A stretch of 27,988 bases of DNA from Solirubrobacterales bacterium. GTDB lineage: Bacteria; Actinomycetota; Thermoleophilia; Solirubrobacterales; Solirubrobacteraceae. Both the position numbers and the translations under genes were made by a program. Of this stretch, positions 15,507 to 22,287 are shown piece by piece; positions within the stretch are counted from its first letter, which is position 1; the number at the start of each line of letters is the position of its first letter. Below the pieces are notes generated by a model. It did no database searches, had not been told where the DNA came from, and saw only the letters and a list, made by a program, of their open reading frames with translations. The stretch lies in the NCBI GenBank assembly GCA_003244035.1, contig QHBV01000246.1:1-27988 (forward strand). The letters run 5' to 3'.

Positions 15507-15596
15507 CTAGCTAAATCGCCAGGCGTAGAAGCGCGCGTACCAGCAGCCCGGGGCGAGGGGGAGGCTCGCTGCGGATCGGTGGCTGGGCGCGCTCAT
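15507..15596 (-). CDS. Aromatic-rich leader peptide of the aroF operon
   Basis: A 29-codon ORF from ATG 15596 to TAG 15507, too short for usual gene callers. The first 18 residues are unremarkable (Ser, Ala, Pro). The last 12 read CWYARFYAWRFS, with Trp at 19 and 26, Tyr at 20 and 24, and Phe at 23 and 28: two of each aromatic amino acid within ten codons. It lies 170 nt upstream of aroF, on the same strand, behind a plausible promoter and ahead of alternative stem-loops. This is the layout of a ribosome-mediated attenuator, in which scarcity of charged tRNATrp, tRNATyr or tRNAPhe stalls the ribosome and lets transcription continue. Attenuation of a DAHP synthase gene by an aromatic-rich leader is known in Corynebacterium glutamicum. 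The ribosome-binding site is weak and the predicted 5' end is only a few bases before the ATG. Confidence 0.72.
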   Translation of the reverse strand: MSAPSHRSAASLPLAPGCWYARFYAWRFS

Positions 15597-15607
15597 GAGG
15601 CGCCTGC

Positions 15608-15636
15608 TTTGTACCAGACCCGGCCCACGATTCCAA
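15608..15636 (-). promoter_or_regulatory. Predicted sigma-A-type promoter of the aroF leader transcript
   Basis: On the minus strand TTGGAA (15636-15631) and TACAAA (15613-15608) are separated by exactly 17 nt; each matches four of six consensus positions. Transcription would begin a few bases before the leader ATG at 15596, giving a nearly leaderless leader peptide mRNA. The -35 box lies inside the edge of the palindrome at 15633-15681, where a bound protein could affect RNA polymerase. Confidence 0.45.
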
Positions 15637-15681
15637 GGGTGGTGGATTTTCGAGCATTATCAGCGAAAATCCCACCCTGGG
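15633..15681. repeat. AT-rich imperfect palindrome between hisC and the aroF leader
   Basis: GGATTTTCG (15644-15652) and CGAAAATCC (15664-15672) form a perfect 9-bp inner stem around an 11-nt AT-rich loop. Past a 2-nt bulge the arms continue as AGGGTG against CACCCT and CC against GG. The core is strikingly AT-rich against its surroundings. It begins 29 nt after the hisC stop and reaches the predicted aroF -35 box. It could be a hisC transcript end, an operator, or a dispersed repeat. No U-run follows the stem on the minus strand, which argues against a standard intrinsic terminator. Confidence 0.75.
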
Positions 15682-15709
15682 CGAGAGCGACCTCGGATGG
15701 CCTGAGCCG

Positions 15710-16792
15710 CTATACGACCTCGCCCAGCGCCGCGGCGAAGCGCGCGTTCTCCGCCGGCGTGCCGACCGTCACCCGCAGGGCCCGATCACGCCCCAGCGAA
15801 GCACCTGCGCGCACGAGCACGCCCCGAGTGGCGAGGCCATCCACCACCTCGCCCTCGACGCTGCCGTCGGGCAGGCGCACCCAGATGAAGTTCGCGTCGG
15901 ACGCCGCCACCCACAACCCCAGCTCTCGGACCCCCTGCTCGAGCGCCAGCCGCGCTGCGATCGTCTCCACCACGCGCCGCTCGACCTCGTCCTGGTGGCG
16001 CAGCGCCTCCACCGCCGCGGCCTGTGCCGCGACGTTGCAGTGAAACGGCTGGCGCACCTGGTCGACCGCGATCCGGAAGTCCTCCGAGGCGCACAATGCG
16101 TAGCCGACACGCAACCCAGCGAGCCCGTAAACCTTCGAGAAGGTCCTCAGCAGCACCAGGTTCGGATACCGGCGTAGGAGCTCTACCGACGCATACGTGT
16201 CCCCCAGGGACAGCGAATATTCGACATAGGCCTCGTCGAGGATCACGCACACATGACTCGGGACCCGGTTTAGGAACGGCTCGATCGCATCGAGCCCGAG
16301 CGAGGTCGAGGTCGGGTTGTTGGGGTTGCAGATCAGCACCAGCCGGGTCGCGACGGTGATCTCGTCGGCAATCGCGTCGAGGTCGTGGCGCTCGGCGGCG
16401 TCGAGCGCAACCTCGACCGCCCGGGCGCCCGACGCCGCCGCCAGGTGCGGATAGACGGTAAATGCCGGCCATCCGTAGAGCACCTCGGCCCCCGGCTCGA
16501 GCAGCGCTTCGCCGGCGGCCAGCAGGATGTCACACGATCCGTTGCCCAGCGCGATCCGCCCCGGCGGCACTCCGTAGCGATCCGACAGCGCCCGGCGCAG
16601 CGCGCCGTAGGACGGGTCCGGATAGCGGTTGGCGCCGCGCAGGGCGCGCTGGGCCGCCTCCACGACTTCCGGCAGCGGGGCAAGGCACGATTCGTTGGAG
16701 GCGAGCATCGCGACCCCATCTCCGAGGTCGTAGCCGGACGCGACCGGATAGGAGGGGATACGCCCGATGCGATCGGCGAACTCGATTGTCAT
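15710..16792 (-). CDS. hisC: Histidinol-phosphate / aromatic aminotransferase
   Basis: PLP-dependent class I/II aminotransferase of the HisC family, 360 aa from ATG. Features: LASNESCLAPLP near 30-41, RYPDPSYGALR at 56-66, GNGSCDIL (83-90, cofactor phosphate), CNPNNPT at 155-161, LDEAYVEY with Asp186, RTFSKVYGLAGLRVGY with Schiff-base Lys220, and LRVTVG at the C-terminus. Family members act on histidinol phosphate or on phenylpyruvate and 4-hydroxyphenylpyruvate, and sequence alone rarely separates the two. Here it sits between aroH and aroF, with no histidine genes in view, so amination of aromatic keto acids (last step to Phe and Tyr) is the more likely role. It starts 7 nt after aroH and should be cotranscribed with it. 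Confidence 0.9.
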   Translation of the reverse strand: MTIEFADRIGRIPSYPVASGYDLGDGVAMLASNESCLAPLPEVVEAAQRALRGANRYPDPSYGALRRALSDRYGVPPGRIALGNGSCDILLAAGEALLEPGAEVLYGWPAFTVYPHLAAASGARAVEVALDAAERHDLDAIADEITVATRLVLICNPNNPTSTSLGLDAIEPFLNRVPSHVCVILDEAYVEYSLSLGDTYASVELLRRYPNLVLLRTFSKVYGLAGLRVGYALCASEDFRIAVDQVRQPFHCNVAAQAAAVEALRHQDEVERRVVETIAARLALEQGVRELGLWVAASDANFIWVRLPDGSVEGEVVDGLATRGVLVRAGASLGRDRALRVTVGTPAENARFAAALGEVV

Positions 16793-16799
16793 CGTCGGG

Positions 16800-17165
16800 C
16801 TATTGTGCCGAGTCGAGATCTGCCCGCAGCGCGCGGGCCTCGCCGAGGTAGACGTGCCGGGGCTCGTGCTCCTGCGCCGCGTAGTAGTGCACCATCACCC
16901 GGATCACCCGCGGGATCGAGCCGGGCACCGGGACCTCACGCGCGCACAGCAGCGGCACGCGGCCCAACCCCAGGCGGCGCGCGGCCACGGCCGGGAACTC
17001 GGCGTTCAGATCTTCGGTCAGCGTGAAGATGCAGCTGACCATCGCCTCCGGCGCGAGCGAGTTCCGCGCCATCAGCTCGCGCATCAGCTTGTCGGTCGCG
17101 TCGAGGATCTCACCCGCATCATTACGCTCGACGCTGTTGGCCCCTCGGAGCGCGAACAGCCGCAT
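16800..17165 (-). CDS. aroH: Chorismate mutase, AroH type
   Basis: Rearranges chorismate to prephenate, the branch point to Phe and Tyr. 121 aa from ATG, matching the monofunctional trimeric AroH class of Bacillus rather than the helical AroQ class. Seen: ALRGANSVERN with Arg7, Glu77 in AREVPV, IRVMVHYY with Arg89, and HVYLGEARALRADL with Tyr106, all equivalent to Bacillus active-site residues (Arg7, Glu78, Arg90, Tyr108). The start cannot be moved downstream without losing Arg7, so the gene truly overlaps the 3' end of the upstream membrane-protein gene by 44 nt. Its product prephenate is the substrate of TyrA encoded 2.5 kb downstream. Confidence 0.95.
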   Translation of the reverse strand: MRLFALRGANSVERNDAGEILDATDKLMRELMARNSLAPEAMVSCIFTLTEDLNAEFPAVAARRLGLGRVPLLCAREVPVPGSIPRVIRVMVHYYAAQEHEPRHVYLGEARALRADLDSAQ

Positions 17166-18873
17166 GAACCGGGGATTCTGTCAGAGGCGCGGCCGAAGGT
17201 CCGGTGGCGGCGAGCTCGTACACGGTCGCACAGCCGAAACGGTGGACCGAGACGGTCAGCGGCGCCAGCGGCCCGGTCAGATCGGCGCCCGACTCGCAGT
17301 CGGCCAGCACGAAGCGGGCGCCGCTGCGACTCACGAACCGGCGCGCCGCCCGGGGCGTGAGCGATCCATCGAACAGCCGCTGGGCGCGCTTGGCCCGTGG
17401 CGTGCAGCGGGGCTCTGACCACGCGCAGTTGCCCACGAACGTGCGGCGACCGGTCTGGGCGGGCACCAGCGCGCCGAGATAGAAGCGCGTCAGCACCCCG
17501 CCGGCGTCGTGGTCGTGGCTCAGGTACGCGAGCGCGCGGCCTTCGTCGCCGGTGATGAAGTTCGCGTTCCCCGGGGTGGGAGCCATGAAGTCCCGCGCGG
17601 TGCCGAGCTCGTACGCGCTCGCGGGGATCGTCGCGGCGGCGACCAGCAGCCATCCCACGAGCCGGCGACTCGGTCGCAAGCACGCCGCCCATCCGATCGG
17701 CGCGCGGCGCCAGCCCGGTGCCGAACCACGCGCCTGGCGCCGCCCCGGCGCCAGGCGCCAATCAATCCGTCCAACCCCCTCCACCGCGAGGACCGCCAGC
17801 GGCACGGTGATCCCCTCGAAGGCGTGCAGCGGCGTCGCGCTGACCCCGCTCGCGGAGACCGCGTACACGACGAGCGCGGCGATCGGCCACGCCCGGGTCA
17901 GCGTCCCGAGAAAGCTCAGCGGCCGGTGACGGTACGCGAACGCCGCGGGAAGCGCCAGCGGCGCCAACGCAAGCGCGATCGACCACAGCGGGAACGAGTG
18001 CATGGCGGCCTCCCGCGCCAGTCCCCACGAGAGGTCGAAGCGGCCGAGGATCGCGTAGTAGAGCAACGGTACGCCGGTCGCGAGCACGGTCACGCCGGGC
18101 AACATCAACCGTGACCGCGTGCGGGCCCAATCGCGCCGGCTCAAGAGCTCCGCGCCGAGCACGACCAGGATCAGCACCTCGCCCTGCCATGGATGTAGCG
18201 AGCTGGCCAGCGCGCCAAGCAGCGCCGGCGTGAACGACAGCGTGCCGGCGCTACGGGCGCGGTCATACGCGAGCAGCGCAAACGCCATCGCCGCGAGCGC
18301 CATCAGCCCGAACGGATAGCCCCACGAGAGGAAGCCGGGGAACAGGTCGCCGATCACGCCGAAGGACCCGTACACGACGGTGAACGAGCCGAAGAACAGC
18401 CCCAGCGCCAACGCCGCTCGACGCTCGGGGCGTCGCGTCAGGCTCCGGCGGGCATATGCCCGGACCCCGAAGAAGGCGCCGGCGACCGCCACCGGCTTCC
18501 ACAGCAGCAGCGCCAGCCACGGCGCCACCCCGAGCGCCGACAGCGCCCCCGAGATCGCGATCGCGGGCTGGAAGTAGTCGCTCGGCGTGGGGCGCAGGAC
18601 GAACAGGTTGGAGGCGAGCACGTGGTGGGAGGCGTCACGGATCCAAGCCAGGTACTGCAGCTGGTCGATCACGAAGAACCCGTCGGTTCCGGTCCAAACC
18701 CGCCCGTGCGCCACTACCTGCCAGAGGTCGAGCGCGAGCACCCACACCGAGACGGCAGCGAAGACGCCGAGCACCGCCAGCTCGAAGCGATCGATCCGCC
18801 GGCGGGCGGAGCGCTCGCGGGCGAAGGGGGTCGCTCCGGTGCCCCGGGTGGCGATCGCGAGCTCGGCACGCAT
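17122..18873 (-). CDS. Polytopic membrane protein, possible GT-C glycosyltransferase
   Basis: 583 aa from ATG. A basic N-terminus (residues 10-28) precedes about 10-12 hydrophobic segments spread over residues 30-430; the last roughly 150 residues are soluble and probably extracytoplasmic. After the first helix there is an acidic loop, TGTDGFFVIDQLQYLAWIRD (61-80), in the place where GT-C enzymes carry their catalytic Asp. The extracytoplasmic C-terminal domain and the neighbours (two more GT-C-like proteins) support a lipid-linked sugar transferase, but no family signature is strong enough to name a substrate. Cysteines in the C-terminal domain (NCAWSEPRC, ADCES, FGCAT) could form disulfides. 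Its 3' end overlaps aroH by 44 nt; the upstream gene ends 42 nt before its start. Confidence 0.85.
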   Translation of the reverse strand: MRAELAIATRGTGATPFARERSARRRIDRFELAVLGVFAAVSVWVLALDLWQVVAHGRVWTGTDGFFVIDQLQYLAWIRDASHHVLASNLFVLRPTPSDYFQPAIAISGALSALGVAPWLALLLWKPVAVAGAFFGVRAYARRSLTRRPERRAALALGLFFGSFTVVYGSFGVIGDLFPGFLSWGYPFGLMALAAMAFALLAYDRARSAGTLSFTPALLGALASSLHPWQGEVLILVVLGAELLSRRDWARTRSRLMLPGVTVLATGVPLLYYAILGRFDLSWGLAREAAMHSFPLWSIALALAPLALPAAFAYRHRPLSFLGTLTRAWPIAALVVYAVSASGVSATPLHAFEGITVPLAVLAVEGVGRIDWRLAPGRRQARGSAPGWRRAPIGWAACLRPSRRLVGWLLVAAATIPASAYELGTARDFMAPTPGNANFITGDEGRALAYLSHDHDAGGVLTRFYLGALVPAQTGRRTFVGNCAWSEPRCTPRAKRAQRLFDGSLTPRAARRFVSRSGARFVLADCESGADLTGPLAPLTVSVHRFGCATVYELAATGPSAAPLTESPVHAAVRAPRGQQRRA

Positions 18874-18915
18874 CGACCCGACGCTAACAGTCGGCCGTTA
18901 CGCGTAGGGCGCCGG

Positions 18916-20448
18916 CTAGCGCTCGAGCTTATGCTGTAGTGATATCGATGCCTGCCCGACGGAGGTGCCCATCGGGTTGATCCCTTGGGCGCTCAGAATG
19001 ATGCCGGTGGCCGGCATGAACGCGAACACGAGAAACACGGTGAACGCGAGGGTCGCCCTGCGCAGTCGGAGGCTCGTACTGAGCGCCGCAAGTGGCAGCA
19101 GCCAGATCACGTACCAAGGCACGAGCCAGGCCAGGCTCGCGATCAGGGCGAGCGTCGCCCACCCCGCCCCGGAGAGCCAGTCGCCCCGTCGGCGCAGGAG
19201 GTAGATCACGCTCAGCACCAGCGCGACGTTGGCGACGCGCAGCAGCCCGGGCGCCCCCCCGCCGATCCCGAGCGCCAGCCCGGCGAGGTTGGGGATGCTG
19301 AAGCCGGTCAGCAGCGTGCTCTGATCGGAGAGGTTCGGGATCGTTAATCCGAACAGCGCGACGCTGAGCGCCACCAGCGGGATCGCGGCGAGCGCGGCGC
19401 CCGCCAGCAGTCGCAGGCGCCGCGCGCTGGGCCGGGCGGCGATCAGCAGGAACGGGAGCAGCAGCACGGCGGTGAACTTGACCGCGATCGCGAGCATCAG
19501 CACGGCGCCGGCGGCGCGATCGCGCCGGGCCAGCAGCAGCGCGATCGCCGCGGTCGAGGGGACGAGCATGAAGAAGTCGTTGTGGAAGCCGGTGATCCCG
19601 AACAGCAGGAAGACCGGATTGGCGGCGACGAACACCACCGCGAAGCGGGGGTCGCGACCCAGTAGCCGAGCGCACCTGTAGACGAGCGCGACGAACCCAA
19701 GGCTCGCCAGCACGGTCACGACCTTCAGCACCCAGTAGGCGACCGGCAACGGCAGCCACGCGAGCGGGTAGCTCAGCGCGGTGAACAGCGGGCCATAGGG
19801 GCTACGCAGATGGTGCCAGGTCGTGTAGCGGTACACCGGGTCGTGCAGCTCCGAGGCGATTCCGTGCGTGTAGGGGTTGACGTGGTGCAGGCCGCCGAGC
19901 CGCGCATAGCCGAGGTAGTTGAACAGGTCCGTCAGCTGCAGCGGCGGGCTCATCAGCAGGATCGCGTGCACCGCCACCACGAAGATCACGATCGTGCGCA
20001 TCGACAACGTCCGCACCGCCAGCAGCGCGGCGCCGTATGCGGCGGTCATCGCCACCAGCAGCGCGCTAAGGCTCAGGTTGAGCGTCGTCGGGTCGGCGCT
20101 CAGGTGGCCGAGCAGCAGGTGCAGCGGCCCGGACTCCCAGTGCGCGAAGCCGAGGTAGCTGCGCGGGACCAGCGGCGACGGCGCGGCGGTCGCGAACGCG
20201 ACCAGGGCCAACCCGCCGAGCGCCAGCCCGCCAAGCGCGATCCGGCCGGCGAGCGGCCCCAGCACGAGCTGTGACCGCGGCAGTCGCCAGCGCGCCGCGA
20301 ACGGGGGCAGGCGCGCAAGCAAGTCGCCGCCGGCACGGGCGGTGCCGGCATGGGCCGTGCCGGAGCCGGGACCGCCCGGCGCGATCGATGCGCTGGGGCC
20401 GGAGGCGAGCACGATTGACCCCTCGGCCCGGGTCGAGTCCTCTCGCAT
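18916..20448 (-). CDS. Polytopic glycosyltransferase, GT87 / alpha-1,6-mannosyltransferase-like
   Basis: 510 aa from ATG. A Gly/Ala-rich cytoplasmic tail (1-45) is followed by about 12 hydrophobic segments. The first large external loop contains TDLFNYLGYARLG (173-185) with an acidic residue at 174, NPYTHG (191-196), and W211 before SPYGPLF (216-222). This D...NPY...W...YGPL order is the pattern of DUF2029/GT87 and actinobacterial MptA/MptB mannopyranosyltransferases, which use polyprenyl-phosphate mannose outside the membrane. The substrate is therefore likely a polyprenyl-phosphate sugar, used in envelope lipoglycan or glycoprotein synthesis; this is inference. It lies 118 nt downstream of the beta-propeller gene. 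CACTAT, 7 nt before the ATG, may be a -10 box for a leaderless transcript. Confidence 0.87.
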   Translation of the reverse strand: MREDSTRAEGSIVLASGPSASIAPGGPGSGTAHAGTARAGGDLLARLPPFAARWRLPRSQLVLGPLAGRIALGGLALGGLALVAFATAAPSPLVPRSYLGFAHWESGPLHLLLGHLSADPTTLNLSLSALLVAMTAAYGAALLAVRTLSMRTIVIFVVAVHAILLMSPPLQLTDLFNYLGYARLGGLHHVNPYTHGIASELHDPVYRYTTWHHLRSPYGPLFTALSYPLAWLPLPVAYWVLKVVTVLASLGFVALVYRCARLLGRDPRFAVVFVAANPVFLLFGITGFHNDFFMLVPSTAAIALLLARRDRAAGAVLMLAIAVKFTAVLLLPFLLIAARPSARRLRLLAGAALAAIPLVALSVALFGLTIPNLSDQSTLLTGFSIPNLAGLALGIGGGAPGLLRVANVALVLSVIYLLRRRGDWLSGAGWATLALIASLAWLVPWYVIWLLPLAALSTSLRLRRATLAFTVFLVFAFMPATGIILSAQGINPMGTSVGQASISLQHKLER

Positions 20449-20566
20449 GACCCCAATAGTGGCGAGGAGGCGTGGACGTACGTAGCTGCGCCGGTTGGAA
20501 TCTCGTTAAGCGTTCCCGCCGCCGGCCGAACCGTACGGGCGGCGCTCCCCCGGCAAGGGCCGTGAG

Positions 20567-22258
20567 CTACGGAAGGATGCCGAAAGCGGTGACGTGGCCC
20601 GCGCCCGCGACGAAGATCTCGTCGTTGCCAACCCCGGGGGGAGCGAACTTGGTGAACGGGTTCACCGAGAAGCTCTTGAGCTGCGCCGGCTTGCGACCGG
20701 GCGACACCGCCGCGTACACGTGCAGAGTCGCGGGGCCCACGCCCCGGCTCACCGCCCACACCATGGCCGAATCGCTGCGCGCGCCGATCGAGGTGACGAC
20801 CGGCGAGCCCGAGCCCTTGCCCCAGAAGGCGCCGGTCGCGCCGACCCGGCGCAAGGATCCAAGCCGGCCCTCGATGAACACGAGCCGTCCACGCGAGCCC
20901 TCGCTCGAGGAACCAGGCGCCTGCGTGGGGACGAACAACCGGCCACCCGCCCCCGGCCAGACCGCGGTCTCCCCCCAAATCGCGCCGTCTGGATTCAGCG
21001 TGCCGGCGGCGGCGTCGCCCCCGCGCGGGCAGGCCCCCGTGCTCGGTCCCTCCGAGACGCCGCCGAGGTTGCGGCGATCCAGCAGGTACAGCTCTGCGGA
21101 CTTGCCGCCGGCCAGCAGCAGCGGGCGATGGCGCGGGCCGCCGAACTCGTCGGGCAGCGCCACCACCCCGCCGGAGTCGAGGTCCCGATCCACCGCATCC
21201 AGAGCCCCCGCGTTACACGGCGTGAAGAAGTTCGAAACCGAGAGCGCCCCGCTGGGTGCGACCCGTAGCTTCAAGACCGATTCCGCGAGTCCCGAAGGTG
21301 GTCTGTTTCCGGGCCTCGGCCCGGTTGGCGTGTGCCCGGGGGCGCCGTATCCGTTTCCGGTGGAGAGGAAGATGTTGCCGGCCGCATCCGCGACCGGGCC
21401 CGCTCCGGCCATCCAGATCGGGGCCCCCAGCGCACCGTAGGCCGTCGGGGTGACCCAGCGCCCGACCAGCGCGCCGCTGCCGGCGCCGACGCCCATCACC
21501 CAGCCACGGTAGGGAGGGATGTCGCAGATCCCGCCAAACGTCGCGTAGATCTCCCCTCGGGACTCGAGCAGCGCGGGACGCTGGAGCTGGTGGGTGGCGT
21601 CGAACCTCACCGATCGGGCGTTCTGCGCGGAGATTCCGTTCAGCGAGAGCGGATGGCCGTGGGCGAACGTCGGCAGATTGCTCAGATCCGTCAGCCGCAG
21701 CGCGTAGATCGCGTACTGAGCCCGGTTGAACCCGTGGCGCGCCGGAGCGTAGGTCTTCGCGGTCAGGTAGATCACGCCCCGGCCCTGATCGCCGCTGGTG
21801 TCGATCACGGGCGTGCTGGTGATGCCAACGTCCGGGTACAGGTCGCGGCAGGTGAAGTGACCCCTCGGGGTCGCAAACGTCGGCCTCCAGGACAGCCCGA
21901 GCGACCTCGAGAGCAGTACGCGCCCGGTTCCGGGGCCGAGCTCGTACACGTCGTCCTTCTCGGTGACCACGACCAGGCGACCGCCTGCCAGCAGCGGCTG
22001 CGCGTAGACCTGGCCGTGGTCGGGGAGCTCGCTGTCGAAACGGCGCCCGAAGCCGCCGCGGCGGACGACCGCCGGAGAGAGGTGCTGCATCGTCGGATAC
22101 AGGCCGTCACGGTGACTGTCGGCGTCGTAGGTGACGATCGCCGCGACGCTGGAGGGCGTCGCCGCCCAGCACACCGCCAGCACGCCGCCGAGCGCCAGGG
22201 TCCTAGGCCGCCCAAGCAGCATGCGAGCGAGCGTCCTCACGACGTTGGTCACCTGCAT
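20567..22258 (-). CDS. Secreted PQQ-like beta-propeller protein
   Basis: 563 aa from ATG. Residues 1-40 are a Sec-type signal region: Arg at 8, 12, 17 and 19, then a hydrophobic core (about 20-36) ending ATPSSVAA. The rest is beta-strand-rich, with repeated blades of the type PLLAGGRLVVVTEKDDVYEL and AGNIFLSTGNGYG. RPALLESRGEIYATFGG, CDIPPYRGWVMGV and GAGPVADAAGN are typical of PQQ-repeat (quinoprotein-like) propellers widespread in soil bacteria. No PQQ ligand set can be confirmed, so enzyme activity is uncertain; a binding or scaffold role is equally possible. Cysteines at about 146, 246, 350 and 416 may form disulfides. It is divergent from the GT39-like gene, with only 29 nt between the two starts. 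Confidence 0.85.
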   Translation of the reverse strand: MQVTNVVRTLARMLLGRPRTLALGGVLAVCWAATPSSVAAIVTYDADSHRDGLYPTMQHLSPAVVRRGGFGRRFDSELPDHGQVYAQPLLAGGRLVVVTEKDDVYELGPGTGRVLLSRSLGLSWRPTFATPRGHFTCRDLYPDVGITSTPVIDTSGDQGRGVIYLTAKTYAPARHGFNRAQYAIYALRLTDLSNLPTFAHGHPLSLNGISAQNARSVRFDATHQLQRPALLESRGEIYATFGGICDIPPYRGWVMGVGAGSGALVGRWVTPTAYGALGAPIWMAGAGPVADAAGNIFLSTGNGYGAPGHTPTGPRPGNRPPSGLAESVLKLRVAPSGALSVSNFFTPCNAGALDAVDRDLDSGGVVALPDEFGGPRHRPLLLAGGKSAELYLLDRRNLGGVSEGPSTGACPRGGDAAAGTLNPDGAIWGETAVWPGAGGRLFVPTQAPGSSSEGSRGRLVFIEGRLGSLRRVGATGAFWGKGSGSPVVTSIGARSDSAMVWAVSRGVGPATLHVYAAVSPGRKPAQLKSFSVNPFTKFAPPGVGNDEIFVAGAGHVTAFGILP

Positions 22259-22268
22259 CCCAGACTAA

Positions 22269-22286
22269 GACCATTAACATTTGGTC
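22269..22286. promoter_or_regulatory. Inverted repeat between divergent envelope genes
   Basis: GACCA (22269-22273) and TGGTC (22282-22286) are perfect inverted arms around an AT-rich 8-nt centre (TTAACATT). The element lies in the 29-nt gap between the beta-propeller ATG (22258, minus) and the glycosyltransferase GTG (22288, plus). Both genes would have very short 5' UTRs. A shared operator is plausible, but five-base arms can arise by chance. Confidence 0.35.
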
Positions 22287-22287
22287 C

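Noticed and set aside
15655..15660. GATAAT in the palindrome loop read as a -10 box (minus strand)
   Set aside because: The hexamer about 17 nt upstream is GC-rich and has no -35 resemblance; the TTGGAA/TACAAA pair downstream has correct spacing.
15633..15681. Palindrome read as a standard intrinsic terminator for hisC
   Set aside because: No U-run follows the stem on the minus strand (the next bases are CCTTGGAATCG), so only a non-canonical role is possible.
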